A DNA stretch of 35,383 bases from a virus: positions 1 to 35,383 of the IMG/VR virus record IMGVR_UViG_3300026292_000014. One strand, 5' to 3'. Position numbers and translations under genes: made by a program. The notes beneath the pieces were generated by a model. The model was not told the DNA's origin. It saw only the letters and a list, made by a program, of their open reading frames with translations, and ran no database searches. Of this stretch, positions 1 to 8,829 are shown piece by piece; positions within the stretch are counted from its first letter, which is position 1, and each line of letters starts with the position of its first letter.

Positions 1-657
1 ATATTTGAATATATGGCATCACTCCCAACAGGAACCCAACGGGCATACTTTTTAAAAGGTTTGGATAAAGCAAACTTGTTTAAGTTAGGTATGCCGAAAG
101 TGCAAGATGCCCGACTAGCTGTAGCTGATAGCGCACAATTAGGTATGGATTGGGGAACAATGGGTTATCGTTTATTCAGGCCCGACATCGAAAGAGGATT
201 AATCGAAACAACCCCAGAAATGCACAAAACTTACGATACTGGTGTAGGTAAAGTGGGACCGTCTATGAGTTTACTTGGACGTACAATAGAGGAAGGTGCA
301 AACTCTAACCCAAGCAAAGGCATCCCAGCAAACCTATTAATGAGTGACTTATCTGAAGGTCAAAGATTAAAAGGTACTGGTGGCGGTCTACTTATGAGTA
401 GCCCTGATTACAAAGTATACGAAGGAAGCACTGCTAAAGCTGTACAGAAAGTAGAGCCAGTAAATGTGGATACAGTTAACACATTTCTTGAAGTCGAAAA
501 AACTCAAGGGCGTGATAGGGCTTATCAGTTTGCTCAAAAAGTGTTATCAGCGGGTAAAGTAACCAACGAATTGATTAAGCAAGCCAAAAAGATGAATGCC
601 CCAACATGGGTAGTAGCTCTGATGGTTTCACAGCAAGCAATGCAAGGGGACGAATAA
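1..657 (+). CDS. Large virion-associated protein, C-terminal part (truncated at left edge)
   Basis: The frame is open from the first base (I-F-E-Y before the first ATG at 13) to the TAA at 655-657, so this is the 3' end of a longer gene. The visible 218 residues include a block with LPTGTQRAYFLKGLDKA and the DWGTMGYR motif, followed by a predicted helical tail. I recall such blocks near the C-terminus of very large phage virion or polyvalent proteins; this is memory of the family, not a search. The open frame at the right edge (34428 onward) looks like its N-terminal part. The stop codon abuts the ATG of the adaptor gene (TAAATG), so the two are probably co-translated. The molecular role is unknown; internal virion protein is an inference from position between terminase and adaptor. 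Confidence 0.7.
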   Translation: MFEYMASLPTGTQRAYFLKGLDKANLFKLGMPKVQDARLAVADSAQLGMDWGTMGYRLFRPDIERGLIETTPEMHKTYDTGVGKVGPSMSLLGRTIEEGANSNPSKGIPANLLMSDLSEGQRLKGTGGGLLMSSPDYKVYEGSTAKAVQKVEPVNVDTVNTFLEVEKTQGRDRAYQFAQKVLSAGKVTNELIKQAKKMNAPTWVVALMVSQQAMQGDE

Positions 658-1281
658 ATGGCTCTTACAACTTACGACGAACTGAAAGCTTCAGTAGCAG
701 ACTTCCTGAACCGTGATGACTTAACAGCCCAGATACCAGATTTCATCACATTAGCTGAAACTCAACTTAATCGTGATGCAAGGCATTGGCGCATGGAAGA
801 TAGAGTGATTGCGACAGTGGATAGTCAGTACACAGCCTTACCCTTAAATTTTGCAGAGCCAATTCGAATAACTATTCCAGCTAATGAAAGCCATATTTTA
901 GAATTAGTTGGGCCGATGGAAATCTCTAAGTTACGACAAAATAATAGTGATACGAAAGGTAGACCACAATTTTATACCATAACGGATCAAGCTTTCGAAG
1001 TATTTCCCACACCAGATACTGACTATGTTTTGGAGTTGGTTTATTATGAAACAATTCCAAATATGAGTGCTTCCTTGCAATCGAACTGGGTCTTACAATA
1101 TTACCCAGATGCAATTTTATATGGCAGCTTACTGCACAGTGCGCCATACCTACAGGAAGATCAAAGAGTTCAGGTTTGGGGAGCGTTGTATCAGTCAGCG
1201 GTTTCTGCTATAAATCTGGAAGGTGAACGTGCTAGATCGTCAGGTTCTGGTCGTAGAATTAAAATTAGGAGTTATGCATAA
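658..1281 (+). CDS. Head-tail adaptor (SU10 / T7 gp11-like)
   Basis: The 207-residue protein opens with LTTYDELKASVADFLNRDDL and continues with IPDFITLAETQLNRDAR, the signature of the SU10-type phage adaptor family. Adaptors form a twelve-fold ring under the portal and connect it to the tail nozzle. Length agrees with the family (about 200 residues). The gene follows the preceding stop without a gap, and its TAA overlaps the next ATG (TAATG at 1279-1283), so it is tightly coupled in the late operon. It is unusual that the portal gene lies about 13 kb downstream and not just upstream. The family call is from the N-terminal motif and the virion context; confidence is good. Confidence 0.8.
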   Translation: MALTTYDELKASVADFLNRDDLTAQIPDFITLAETQLNRDARHWRMEDRVIATVDSQYTALPLNFAEPIRITIPANESHILELVGPMEISKLRQNNSDTKGRPQFYTITDQAFEVFPTPDTDYVLELVYYETIPNMSASLQSNWVLQYYPDAILYGSLLHSAPYLQEDQRVQVWGALYQSAVSAINLEGERARSSGSGRRIKIRSYA

Positions 1282-1712
1282 TGGCAAGTTTTACTAAAGT
1301 TAATGACTTTGTGGTCAACCTAGCTAACGCGATGGACATGAACGCTGACACGTTTAAAGTTGCATTGTGTGCTACTGATCCCACATCTGGAACAAGCATC
1401 GTAACAGACGGCAATGGTGTTTTGGCAAACGCAACGCAAATCAGTTATACAAACCTTTCTGATAGAACATTAGCAAACGTAACAAGTACCCAAACAGGCG
1501 GCACTTATAAATTATCTGCTGATGATAAAGTGCTTACAGCATCAGGCGGTTCGGTGGCGGCTTTCAGATATGTTATTATTTATAACGATACGCCAACATC
1601 CCCTGCTGACCCTATCGTTGGTTATTACGATTATGGTTCAAACTTAACACTTAATGACGGTGATACTTTTACTATCGACATTGGCACAAACGGTATCTTA
1701 ACGCTTACATAA
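1281..1712 (+). CDS. Conserved phage structural protein (tail or decoration type)
   Basis: This 143-residue beta-rich protein begins ASFTKVNDFVVNLANAMD and contains ISYTNLSDRTLANV and FRYVIIYNDTP, ending in a short strand LTLT. The pattern (N-terminal helix, then YTNLSxR and FRYVxxYND strands) is common to a widespread phage family usually left unnamed and found next to adaptor or tail genes. It starts at an ATG overlapping the adaptor stop. No enzymatic motif is visible. A role as a tail completion or minor structural protein is inferred from its neighbours only. Confidence 0.65.
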   Translation: MASFTKVNDFVVNLANAMDMNADTFKVALCATDPTSGTSIVTDGNGVLANATQISYTNLSDRTLANVTSTQTGGTYKLSADDKVLTASGGSVAAFRYVIIYNDTPTSPADPIVGYYDYGSNLTLNDGDTFTIDIGTNGILTLT

Positions 1713-1724
1713 TAGGAGTACATC

Positions 1725-2954
1725 ATGGCGAAATTATTTAATAGAGCCAAGATGGGAACTAGCACAACTGGTGCAGGAACCATTACACTGGGAAGTGCGG
1801 AAACAGGCTTTCAAAGCTTTGCTGATGCAGGCGTAGCAAATAGCGATGTTGTTCAATATGTCATAGAAGATGGCTCTAATTGGGAAATAGGAACAGGAAC
1901 CTATACTGCTAGTGGTACAACTTTAACACGTTCCCCAAGCGAAAGTAGCGGTGGCGGTAGTGCGTTATCTCTCAGTGGCAGTGCAAAAGTTTCTATTACT
2001 GTTATTGCTGATGATTTTAAAAGGCTTCAGTTAGCAGGGGCTACAAAGGCTGAGGCGACTTCTGGCGGTTTAGATGTTACTGGAAATATTGTTGTTAGTG
2101 GCAATGTAGATGGTAGAAATGTTGCATCTGACGGGACTAAATTGGATGGCATAGAAGCAAGCGCAACGGCTGATCAAACTGCGGCTGAAATAAGAACGCT
2201 TGTGGAAAGTGCTACAGACAGCAATGTGTTTACCGATGCTGACCATACAAAGCTCAATGGTATTGAAGCTTCAGCAACGGCTGACCAGACAGCTAGTGAA
2301 ATCTTGACTGCAATTAAAACAGTAGACGGTTCGGGTTCTGGCTTAGATGCTGACGTTCTTGATGGTTTAGACAGTGGTTCATTTTTAAGGGCTGATGCGG
2401 CTGATACTGCTTCTAGTGCCATTACATTTTCTGGTGGGAATGGCGCGGTAACGCTAAGTGGCGGCACAAGCGATATAAGGTCAGGCTCAAATACTTGGTC
2501 TGGTGAAAGTCATGGTAAACTGCAATACCATTCGAACTCATGGTATATGCAATATTACTCAGCTTTCCACCATAGAAACAGTGGCGGCACTAACACTATG
2601 TATTTAGACAGTAGTGGTAACGTAACATATACTGGCAACGTAACGGCTTACTCAGATATTAAATTTAAAAAAGATATTGTTACAATAGATAATCCTATTG
2701 ATAAAATTAAACAAATGCGTGGTGTTTACTACAAAGAAATAGAAACAGATCGTGCCAGAACAGGTGTTATTGCCCAAGAACTTGAAAAAGTTTTGCCAGA
2801 AGTGGTTATGGATATTGAAGATACAAACCCAACAACAGGCGAAACAACGTCAAGCAAGGCAGTAGATTACGGCAACATGGTTGGCTTGCTAATCGAAGCG
2901 ATAAAAGAACAGCAAGATGAAATAGAGCGACTAAGAGCAATACTTGAGGGCTAA
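1725..2954 (+). CDS. Tail fibre/spike with C-terminal S74 chaperone domain
   Basis: The 409-residue protein has an N-terminal virion-attachment-like region (about 1-100, beginning [20 protein letters not shown]), a central low-complexity region with near-duplicated segments ([20 protein letters not shown] and [20 protein letters not shown]), and a C-terminal domain from about residue 310. That domain starts [10 protein letters not shown] and contains [16 protein letters not shown] and [17 protein letters not shown], the hallmark of the peptidase S74 intramolecular chaperone, which helps fibres trimerise and often cleaves itself off. SD sequence AGGAG lies at 1714-1718. It is the first gene of a fibre cluster extending to 6651 and probably contributes to host recognition. 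Confidence 0.82.
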   Translation: MAKLFNRAKMGTSTTGAGTITLGSAETGFQSFADAGVANSDVVQYVIEDGSNWEIGTGTYTASGTTLTRSPSESSGGGSALSLSGSAKVSITVIADDFKRLQLAGATKAEATSGGLDVTGNIVVSGNVDGRNVASDGTKLDGIEASATADQTAAEIRTLVESATDSNVFTDADHTKLNGIEASATADQTASEILTAIKTVDGSGSGLDADVLDGLDSGSFLRADAADTASSAITFSGGNGAVTLSGGTSDIRSGSNTWSGESHGKLQYHSNSWYMQYYSAFHHRNSGGTNTMYLDSSGNVTYTGNVTAYSDIKFKKDIVTIDNPIDKIKQMRGVYYKEIETDRARTGVIAQELEKVLPEVVMDIEDTNPTTGETTSSKAVDYGNMVGLLIEAIKEQQDEIERLRAILEG

Positions 2955-2956
2955 AT

Positions 2957-3940
2957 ATGACGTTACAAAGCAGTGGAGCAATATCACTAGCAAACATTGC
3001 ATCTGAATTTGGTGGCTCTACACCACACAGTTTAAGCGAATATTATTTAGGTCATAGCGGAATACCCTCAAGCGGAACAATAAGCATGAGCCAATTCTAT
3101 GGCACTAGCGCACCTTCATATGTTTATGCTTCTGGCGGCAGTGTTTCTCAAAGCGGTAATTATAGAACGCATTACTTTTATAGTTCTGGTTATTTTAATG
3201 TAACAAATTCTGGGAATAGTGCAGGGTCTAATAGCGTAACGGCTCTTATTATCGCAGGCGGTGGCGGTGGAACTGGCATCGGTGGTGCAGGCGCAGGGGG
3301 CTATAGATACCTTTCTTTTGGTATAGGAACAGGAAACCATTATGTCGGTGTAGGCGGTGGAGGAGCAGGGCGATACGGTAACTACAACACAGCATCAGGT
3401 GGAAACGGTGGGAATAGTTCATTTTATGGCTATACATCAACTGGTGGCGGTGGCGGTGCGGCTACTGAAAACTGGTACGGAACATATCCTTATGCCCCTG
3501 CAGGGAGCGGTGGCTCTGGCGGTGGTGGAGGGTTTGCGACATCTGTAACAACAACCTACGCAGGCGGTAGCGGTATAAGTGGTCAAGGCCATAACGGTGG
3601 CTCTGGTTCTAGACTAGCAGGCGGTGGCGGTGGTGGTGCAGGAGGCACAGGTCAAAACGGTCACGCAAGAGCAACCCATCATGGCGGTAATGGCGGTTCT
3701 GGCTCTTATCATTTTGGCGCATATAGAGGTGGTGGGGGCGGTGGCGTTACTTGGTCTTATAATGCTCCAAGCCCTGCATCTGGCGGTTCTGGTGGTGGCG
3801 GCAACGGTGGAGCGATTAATACTTGGCAGCATAGTGGCGGTGGAACTAATACTGGCGGTGGTGGCGGTTCTGCTTGGAGTACGGCAGGCTCTAAAAATGG
3901 TGGCTCTGGTATTGTCATTATTCAATATAGGTTTCAGTAA
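2957..3940 (+). CDS. Glycine-rich tail fibre/adhesin-like protein
   Basis: The 327 residues begin TLQSSGAISLANIASEFGG followed by SLSEYYLG, a short N-terminal module seen in many marine phage fibre proteins and repeated in the gene at 5836. From about residue 98 the chain is dominated by GGGGG and GGSGG runs, ending with a strand-like GGSGIVIIQYRF. Such Gly-rich domains resemble polyglycine-II-type tips of phage adhesins, so binding to the host surface is plausible. The gene starts two bases after the previous stop. Long open frames on other strands here are by-products of the GGN-rich codons and were not called. Confidence 0.75.
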   Translation: MTLQSSGAISLANIASEFGGSTPHSLSEYYLGHSGIPSSGTISMSQFYGTSAPSYVYASGGSVSQSGNYRTHYFYSSGYFNVTNSGNSAGSNSVTALIIAGGGGGTGIGGAGAGGYRYLSFGIGTGNHYVGVGGGGAGRYGNYNTASGGNGGNSSFYGYTSTGGGGGAATENWYGTYPYAPAGSGGSGGGGGFATSVTTTYAGGSGISGQGHNGGSGSRLAGGGGGGAGGTGQNGHARATHHGGNGGSGSYHFGAYRGGGGGGVTWSYNAPSPASGGSGGGGNGGAINTWQHSGGGTNTGGGGGSAWSTAGSKNGGSGIVIIQYRFQ

Positions 3941-4348
3941 ATGGCACATTTTGCTAGATTAGATGGAAATAAAGTTACTGACATTGTTGTGGTAGATAAT
4001 AACGACATTGTGGGCGCAGACGGAAACGAAAGCGAAGCTGTTGGTATTGTTTTTTTAAAAGATATGTTTGGGCAAGATACTGTCTGGAAGCAAACAAGTT
4101 ACAATAAAAATTTTAGAAAAAACTATGCTATGATAGGCGGCATTTACGATGCTGACAAAGATGCGTTTATTGCTGTTAAACCGTCTTTTGCTTCGTGGCA
4201 ATTAAATGAGGAAACCTGCATATGGGAAGCACCAGTGCCAATGCCAGATGACCACGAAACAAACCCTGTTCGTTGGGACGAAGATAATCAAGAATGGGTT
4301 GAATTTAAGCCATTAGGCGATGAACCAGATTTAGGAGAAAAACCGTAA
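3941..4348 (+). CDS. Fibre-cluster-associated conserved protein
   Basis: The 135-residue protein begins AHFARLDGNKVTDIVVVDN and contains NESEAVGIVFLKDMFGQDT, WKQTSYNKNFRKNYA, IGGIYDADKDAFI and a terminal NPVRWDEDNQEWVEFKP. This order is familiar from small proteins encoded beside tail fibres in marine cyanophages and related viruses, usually unnamed. The ATG directly follows the previous TAA. No enzymatic motif is seen. It may be a fibre-associated structural component or chaperone, but that is inferred from location only. Confidence 0.65.
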   Translation: MAHFARLDGNKVTDIVVVDNNDIVGADGNESEAVGIVFLKDMFGQDTVWKQTSYNKNFRKNYAMIGGIYDADKDAFIAVKPSFASWQLNEETCIWEAPVPMPDDHETNPVRWDEDNQEWVEFKPLGDEPDLGEKP

Positions 4349-4969
4349 ATGTTAGGCTTTTCCCCATTAGGCACAACTGCGCTAGGCTCACCAACAGCTA
4401 ACGAAGCGCACACAATGCAAGTCACAAGCGGTACGTTTACGCTTTCTATGCAAGGTACAGCCAAGCTTATTACTGACGTATTTCCAAATGGAACATTTAC
4501 GCTAAGTGGTCAATCTGTTGGCCTGAGTGCAGGCCGTCCGTCTACATTTACCGCAGGGTCATTTACCTTAACTGGTCACAATGTTGGCTTGGATTATGGC
4601 TTTGGGATTATAGCTGAAACTGGAGCGTTTAGCTTAACAGGTCAAAATATAATTTTTGATACTGGCTTTGGTATGGTGCTTGATAGCGGTTCTTATACGC
4701 TTACTGGACAAAGTGTTAATCTTAAAAAAGATATGAACATTTCTGCTGAGACAGGCACTTTTACATTAACAGGCCAAGATGCGCTAAAAGGTGTTAGCGA
4801 AGTATTTAGCAAAGGAACTTTTACTTATACTGGTCAAAATGTAGACATGACTGTTCAACGGTATTTTGGTGTAGATGCAGGAACATATACTTATACCTTT
4901 AATGATTTTAAAATAAGGGGTTGGATAACACCTGTTGTTCCAACGACAATATGGACGGATGTGGCCTAA
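4349..4969 (+). CDS. Beta-repeat virion protein with tandem GTFTLTGQ units
   Basis: The 206-residue protein starts LGFSPLGTTALGSP and is then built of about eight imperfect repeats with core (S/T)G(T/S)(F/Y)TLTGQ(N/S), spaced about 20-25 residues apart: SGTFTLSMQG, NGTFTLSGQS, AGSFTLTGHN, TGAFSLTGQN, SGSYTLTGQS, TGTFTLTGQD, KGTFTYTGQN and AGTYTYTFND. The C-terminus is GWITPVVPTTIWTDVA. Regular spacing suggests stacked beta strands as in a fibrous or shield-like structure. It sits inside the fibre cluster, with its ATG directly after the preceding stop. Function is not known. Confidence 0.65.
   Translation: MLGFSPLGTTALGSPTANEAHTMQVTSGTFTLSMQGTAKLITDVFPNGTFTLSGQSVGLSAGRPSTFTAGSFTLTGHNVGLDYGFGIIAETGAFSLTGQNIIFDTGFGMVLDSGSYTLTGQSVNLKKDMNISAETGTFTLTGQDALKGVSEVFSKGTFTYTGQNVDMTVQRYFGVDAGTYTYTFNDFKIRGWITPVVPTTIWTDVA
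4426..4908 (+). repeat. In-frame tandem repeat coding for (S/T)GTFTLTGQ units
   Basis: Eight diverged copies of a unit of about 60-75 bases, each centred on a sequence like ACGTTTACGCTTTCT or ACATTTACGCTAAGTGG, lie within the gene at 4349. Copies differ mainly at third codon positions and in the linker, so this is an old coding repeat under selection and not a recent DNA duplication. Confidence 0.65.
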
Positions 4970-5000
4970 CGTGCTACTTTTGCGTAAATAGGAGAATAAA

Positions 5001-5849
5001 ATGGCTATTACGATAACAAAACCAACTGTAGGTGGTTCTGAGGGAACGTGGGGTGCAACAATTAATACCGCACTTGATACTATAGTAAATGCCGCTAATG
5101 GAACCGCAGGAACTACCGCGCCAAATTTAACGGCTGTAACAATAAATGGTGTTTCTAGTTCTGTAACAGCCCCAGAGCTAGATTTATTGAGCAGTTTAAA
5201 TACATCTGGTAGCGTAATGCAAAGTTTCGTGTTGGAAGATGGTGACGGAACAGAGGTATCTATTACTGAAGGTAAAGAGGTAAAGTTTGTTGAGGGTCAC
5301 GGTATTGATATTAACTGGACTGACACTTCTGACGGAACAGACGCAGACCCTTACGATTTAGAGTTTTCGCTAAAAACCGATATGCGAATAAACAGTAATA
5401 CAGATGTATATACTGGAAATTCTAACGACTATATTCATTACGATACTGACGTAGGTATGCGGTTTTACACAAATAGTGGCGAAGATATGAGGCTTACCGA
5501 TGGCGGTGACTTGCACGTTGACGCAAATATTATTGGTTACTCTACCACTATTTCTGACCAAAGGTTGAAGGGCAACATCAACAAAATAGAAAATGCTTTA
5601 GACAAAGTAATGCAAATTAATGGTTATACTTTTACTTATAATCATGACGGCAAGCAAAGCGCAGGGGTAATAGCTCAAGAAGTTGAAAACATTATGCCAA
5701 GTGCTGTTCAAAGCACTAATTTAGTTTTTAATGAAGATAATGACGTTGAGTTTAAGACAGTGCAATATGATCAGCTTCATGGCTTATTAATTGAAGCAAT
5801 AAAAGAATTAAAAGCGCAAATAGAGGAATTAAAAAATGCCTCTACCTAG
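5001..5849 (+). CDS. Second tail fibre with C-terminal S74 chaperone domain
   Basis: The 282-residue protein begins AITITKPTVGGSEGTWGATI, a common start for phage fibre or collar proteins. From about residue 183 it carries an S74-type domain: SDQRLKGNINKIENALDKVM, SAGVIAQEVENIMPSAVQ, then [19 protein letters not shown] as the terminal coiled helix. It is paralogous at the C-terminus to the protein at 1725, with a different N-terminal part, so the phage carries at least two S74-matured fibres. SD AGGAG is at 4990-4994. The end overlaps the next gene by 14 bases. Confidence 0.8.
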   Translation: MAITITKPTVGGSEGTWGATINTALDTIVNAANGTAGTTAPNLTAVTINGVSSSVTAPELDLLSSLNTSGSVMQSFVLEDGDGTEVSITEGKEVKFVEGHGIDINWTDTSDGTDADPYDLEFSLKTDMRINSNTDVYTGNSNDYIHYDTDVGMRFYTNSGEDMRLTDGGDLHVDANIIGYSTTISDQRLKGNINKIENALDKVMQINGYTFTYNHDGKQSAGVIAQEVENIMPSAVQSTNLVFNEDNDVEFKTVQYDQLHGLLIEAIKELKAQIEELKNAST

Positions 5850-6651
5850 CAGTGGGCAGATAACAATAGACCAAATTCATATCGAAGCAGGCGGTAGTAG
5901 CACCTCTCAAGCTGCAATAAATGATGCTGATATTCGTGATATGATTGCAAAGGGTTCTGGCGCTCAAAATGCTTTTAACGAATACTATGGGGTTTCAGCT
6001 ACTGCACCTGTTGCAACCTACAAAGGGCGCACACTAACAACTGGCAATGGTTTTCCGACAGGAAACGTTACTCTAAGTTCTGGGTCAAAGTTAGTTGTTG
6101 TAACCTGTCAGCTTGCAGGGGGTGGTAATACCTATGTAAATGTAGGTGGTGTTAGCGCAACTCTTGCTGCAAAAATGGACACTGCACCAACTGGCGGTGT
6201 TTGGGCGGCAGGACTTACATCAGCAATTTATTATTTAGTTACTTCTGCTTCTGGTTCTACGCAAATAACTGGTAACGGTGGCAGTGGTAGGTCAGTTACC
6301 CATGTTTGGGAAATTACTGGTTATAATAGCTCTACGCCTACAGCAACAGCGACAGCGCAAAATACTGATAATACAAGCTTTTCTAAAACCATTTCACTTT
6401 CAACTCAGTATAACGGAGTAACTATTGGTTCTGGAATAACTGAAGATACTAACCCTGCCGCATCGGTTACAGTGAGCAATTCTGACACGATACAGCAAAT
6501 TGATTTGGAAAGTGCCACAAATCATTTCTGTTGGGACGATGAGGGAGCCGCATCAGGTACAACAAGTTATAACTGTGTTCAAAATAACCCTGCTAGTAAT
6601 ATTGTTGCAGGGTCAGCAATAATGCAACTATCTGCCGCGCATTGGAAATAA
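5836..6651 (+). CDS. Fibre-like protein with SSGQI N-terminal module
   Basis: The 271 residues begin PLPSSGQITIDQIHIEAGG and NAFNEYYGVS, matching the N-terminal module of the glycine-rich protein at 2957 (SSGxIxLxxI, GGS, xxYYG). The remainder is Ser/Thr/Gly-rich beta sequence with no glycine runs, ending MQLSAAHWK. The two proteins likely attach to the virion through the same N-terminal module and differ in their displayed part. The ATG overlaps the preceding S74 fibre by 14 bases. Receptor binding is inferred, not shown. Confidence 0.65.
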   Translation: MPLPSSGQITIDQIHIEAGGSSTSQAAINDADIRDMIAKGSGAQNAFNEYYGVSATAPVATYKGRTLTTGNGFPTGNVTLSSGSKLVVVTCQLAGGGNTYVNVGGVSATLAAKMDTAPTGGVWAAGLTSAIYYLVTSASGSTQITGNGGSGRSVTHVWEITGYNSSTPTATATAQNTDNTSFSKTISLSTQYNGVTIGSGITEDTNPAASVTVSNSDTIQQIDLESATNHFCWDDEGAASGTTSYNCVQNNPASNIVAGSAIMQLSAAHWK

Positions 6652-6652
6652 T

Positions 6653-8482
6653 ATGCCTCTTGTACCATTAGATTTAAAATCAGGATTTTACAGAAACGGC
6701 ACTGATTTAGATGCTTCAAACAGGTGGCGTGATGGAAGTTTAGTTCGATGGCGCGATGGTTCTTTACGCCCTATAGGTGGATGGCAAACCTTTAAATCTG
6801 GCTTTTGTACTAATCCGATCAGAGGCGCACACGCTTGGGAAAGTTTAAACGGAACGGCTTACTTTGCGGCTGGAAGTCATAACGAACTTACCGCGATGGT
6901 AGGATCTGGTGCAACTTTTGATATTACACCAGCAACTATGGCAACGGGGCGTGAGGATGCGGGGCTTAACCTTGGTTTTGGAGGCGGCTTTTATGGTACT
7001 GGTTACTTTGGCACTCAGAGACCCGCAACGGGTACTTATTCAGAGGCTACCAGTTGGTCACTTGATAACTTTGGTCAGTTTTTGGTTGGTGTACATTATG
7101 ACACTGGAACTTTAATAGAATGGCAACTTGGTTCATCGACTGTAGCTGCCCCTGTAGCTAACGCTCCAACCAATAATCTTGGTCTTGTTGTAACTGAAGA
7201 GCGTTTTGTTTTTCTTTTAGGTGCTGGTGGAGATCCACGTAAGGTGGCATTTTCTGATAAAGAAGATGTTACAACATGGACCCCAGCCGCAACAAATGAA
7301 GCTGGAGATATAATTCTCCAAACTAGTGGTCAGATAATGCAAGGATTAAAAACCAGAGGTCAGACACTAGTCATTACAGATACAGACTGTTTTGCAATGC
7401 GATATTTGGGTCCACCTTATGTGTACTCTGCATCAAGGGTGGGAACTTCTTGCGGGGCCGTTTCCAGAATGTCAGCGGTAGATACTGACATGGGTGCATT
7501 TTGGATGGGGCAAAAGGGCTTCTTTGCGTTCGATGGTAACACTGTTAGAGAATTGCCTTGTGAAGTACACGACTACGTTTTTGACGATATAAACGTAAAC
7601 CAACAATCTAAAATATGGGGTTGGAGCAATACAGAATTTAGCGAAGTATGGTGGTTTTATCCATCTGCAAATAGCTTAGAAATTGATAGATATGTTGCTT
7701 TTGATATGCTTGAAAACCATTGGCTAATTGGCAATCTGTCAAGAACTGGTGGGGTTTCTAGGGGGGTATTCAGAACGCCAGTTTTGAGTGGTGAATATTC
7801 TGAAAATATAACTTACAATGTAACTGTGGCTGCAAGTGGTGGTGGCAATAAATATTTTATTTCAGATCATTCTGGTGCGGCTCCTACGTTAACTCTCAAA
7901 AAGGGAAATGTTTATCGTTTTGATCAATCAGATAATTCAAATATTGGGCATTTACTGCAATTTTCAACAACATCGAACGGAACACATGGAGGCGGTTCAG
8001 CTTATAGTTCAAATGTTGTTACAACAGGTTCGGCTGGAAGCGCGGGGGCTTACACAGAGATAACTGTAACAGATAGCACACCATCAACTCTTTATTATTA
8101 CTGCACAGCTCACAGTGGCATGGGAGGCACTGCAAACGTGATAGAGCCTGTTGTAGTTTGGAACCATGAACAAGGATTAAATTATGATAGCGGTTCAATT
8201 TTTTGTGAAACTGGGCCAGTATCAATAGGTAGTGGAGATCAGGTTGCAAAGGTAACTGATGTTATTCCAGATGAAAAAACACAAGGCGATGTAGACTTAA
8301 AATTTAAAACAAGATTTTATCCAAACGACACAGAAACAACTCATGGACCATTTAATCCAAGCAATCCAACCTCTGTTAGATTTACTGGGAGACAAGTACG
8401 AATGAGAGTTGAAGGTGATCAACCTACTGCATGGCGCGTTGGAACTATGCGGCTAGAAACAAAAGCTGGGGGGCGTAGATAA
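6653..8482 (+). CDS. Tail nozzle / P22 gp10-like stabilisation protein with cupredoxin-like insertion
   Basis: The 609-residue protein opens PLVPLDLKSGFYRNGTDLD and contains SNRWRDGSLVRWRDGSLRPI, the start motif of a large family of podovirus nozzle or tail stabilisation proteins. Blocks such as ERFVFLLGAGGDPRKVAFSD and LVITDTDCFAMRYLGPPYVY fit a beta-propeller-like nozzle. Between about residues 383 and 497 there is an extra domain with KYFISDHSGAAPTLTLKKGN, a GH433LLQF strand and YYYC484TAH487SGM490GG, resembling the copper-site loop of pseudoazurin/plastocyanin-type cupredoxins. The nozzle sequence resumes afterwards and ends FTGRQVRMRVEGD. It should assemble below the adaptor at the tail tip. 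Confidence 0.75.
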   Translation: MPLVPLDLKSGFYRNGTDLDASNRWRDGSLVRWRDGSLRPIGGWQTFKSGFCTNPIRGAHAWESLNGTAYFAAGSHNELTAMVGSGATFDITPATMATGREDAGLNLGFGGGFYGTGYFGTQRPATGTYSEATSWSLDNFGQFLVGVHYDTGTLIEWQLGSSTVAAPVANAPTNNLGLVVTEERFVFLLGAGGDPRKVAFSDKEDVTTWTPAATNEAGDIILQTSGQIMQGLKTRGQTLVITDTDCFAMRYLGPPYVYSASRVGTSCGAVSRMSAVDTDMGAFWMGQKGFFAFDGNTVRELPCEVHDYVFDDINVNQQSKIWGWSNTEFSEVWWFYPSANSLEIDRYVAFDMLENHWLIGNLSRTGGVSRGVFRTPVLSGEYSENITYNVTVAASGGGNKYFISDHSGAAPTLTLKKGNVYRFDQSDNSNIGHLLQFSTTSNGTHGGGSAYSSNVVTTGSAGSAGAYTEITVTDSTPSTLYYYCTAHSGMGGTANVIEPVVVWNHEQGLNYDSGSIFCETGPVSIGSGDQVAKVTDVIPDEKTQGDVDLKFKTRFYPNDTETTHGPFNPSNPTSVRFTGRQVRMRVEGDQPTAWRVGTMRLETKAGGRR

Positions 8483-8829
8483 TGCCAGTTACTCCACCAG
8501 TGATAGGCACAGACATACGACAATGGGGCAGAGAACTTAATCTTTTTCTTAGCAGAAATTTAGGTAAGTTGTTTTTTAAACAATCTGATGATGTGCCAGC
8601 CGATAATGGAATTTTCCTATGGGATGAAGAAAGAAACTATCCTGTTGTTTCGGCACAGAATGTATTCAAACAAGTAGCCATGAAGCAAACCACTCCTAGC
8701 TCTAGCGTAGGTGCGGCTGGCGATGGTGCTGGAATGATAGCTTGGGATACTAATTATATTTATATCTGCACCGCTGCACACGATGGATCAACAGCAATTT
8801 GGAAGAGGGTAGCATTGTCTACATATTAA
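8482..8829 (+). CDS. Small conserved tail-region protein
   Basis: The 115-residue protein begins PVTPPVIGTDIRQWGRELN and carries FLWDEERNYPVVSAQNVF and GMIAWDTNYIYICTAAHDG, then WKRVALSTY. The last block resembles short beta motifs found at fibre or tail-tip protein ends. Start and stop overlap the neighbours directly (TAATG at 8480-8484; the next ATG follows the stop). I do not recognise a defined family. By position between nozzle and ejection genes it is probably a minor virion component. Confidence 0.6.
   Translation: MPVTPPVIGTDIRQWGRELNLFLSRNLGKLFFKQSDDVPADNGIFLWDEERNYPVVSAQNVFKQVAMKQTTPSSSVGAAGDGAGMIAWDTNYIYICTAAHDGSTAIWKRVALSTY

Noticed and set aside
3614-3962. Long frames on both strands inside the glycine-rich fibre gene
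   Set aside because: They are shadows of GGN-rich codons; products are low-complexity, and the real frame starts and ends in phase with its neighbours.
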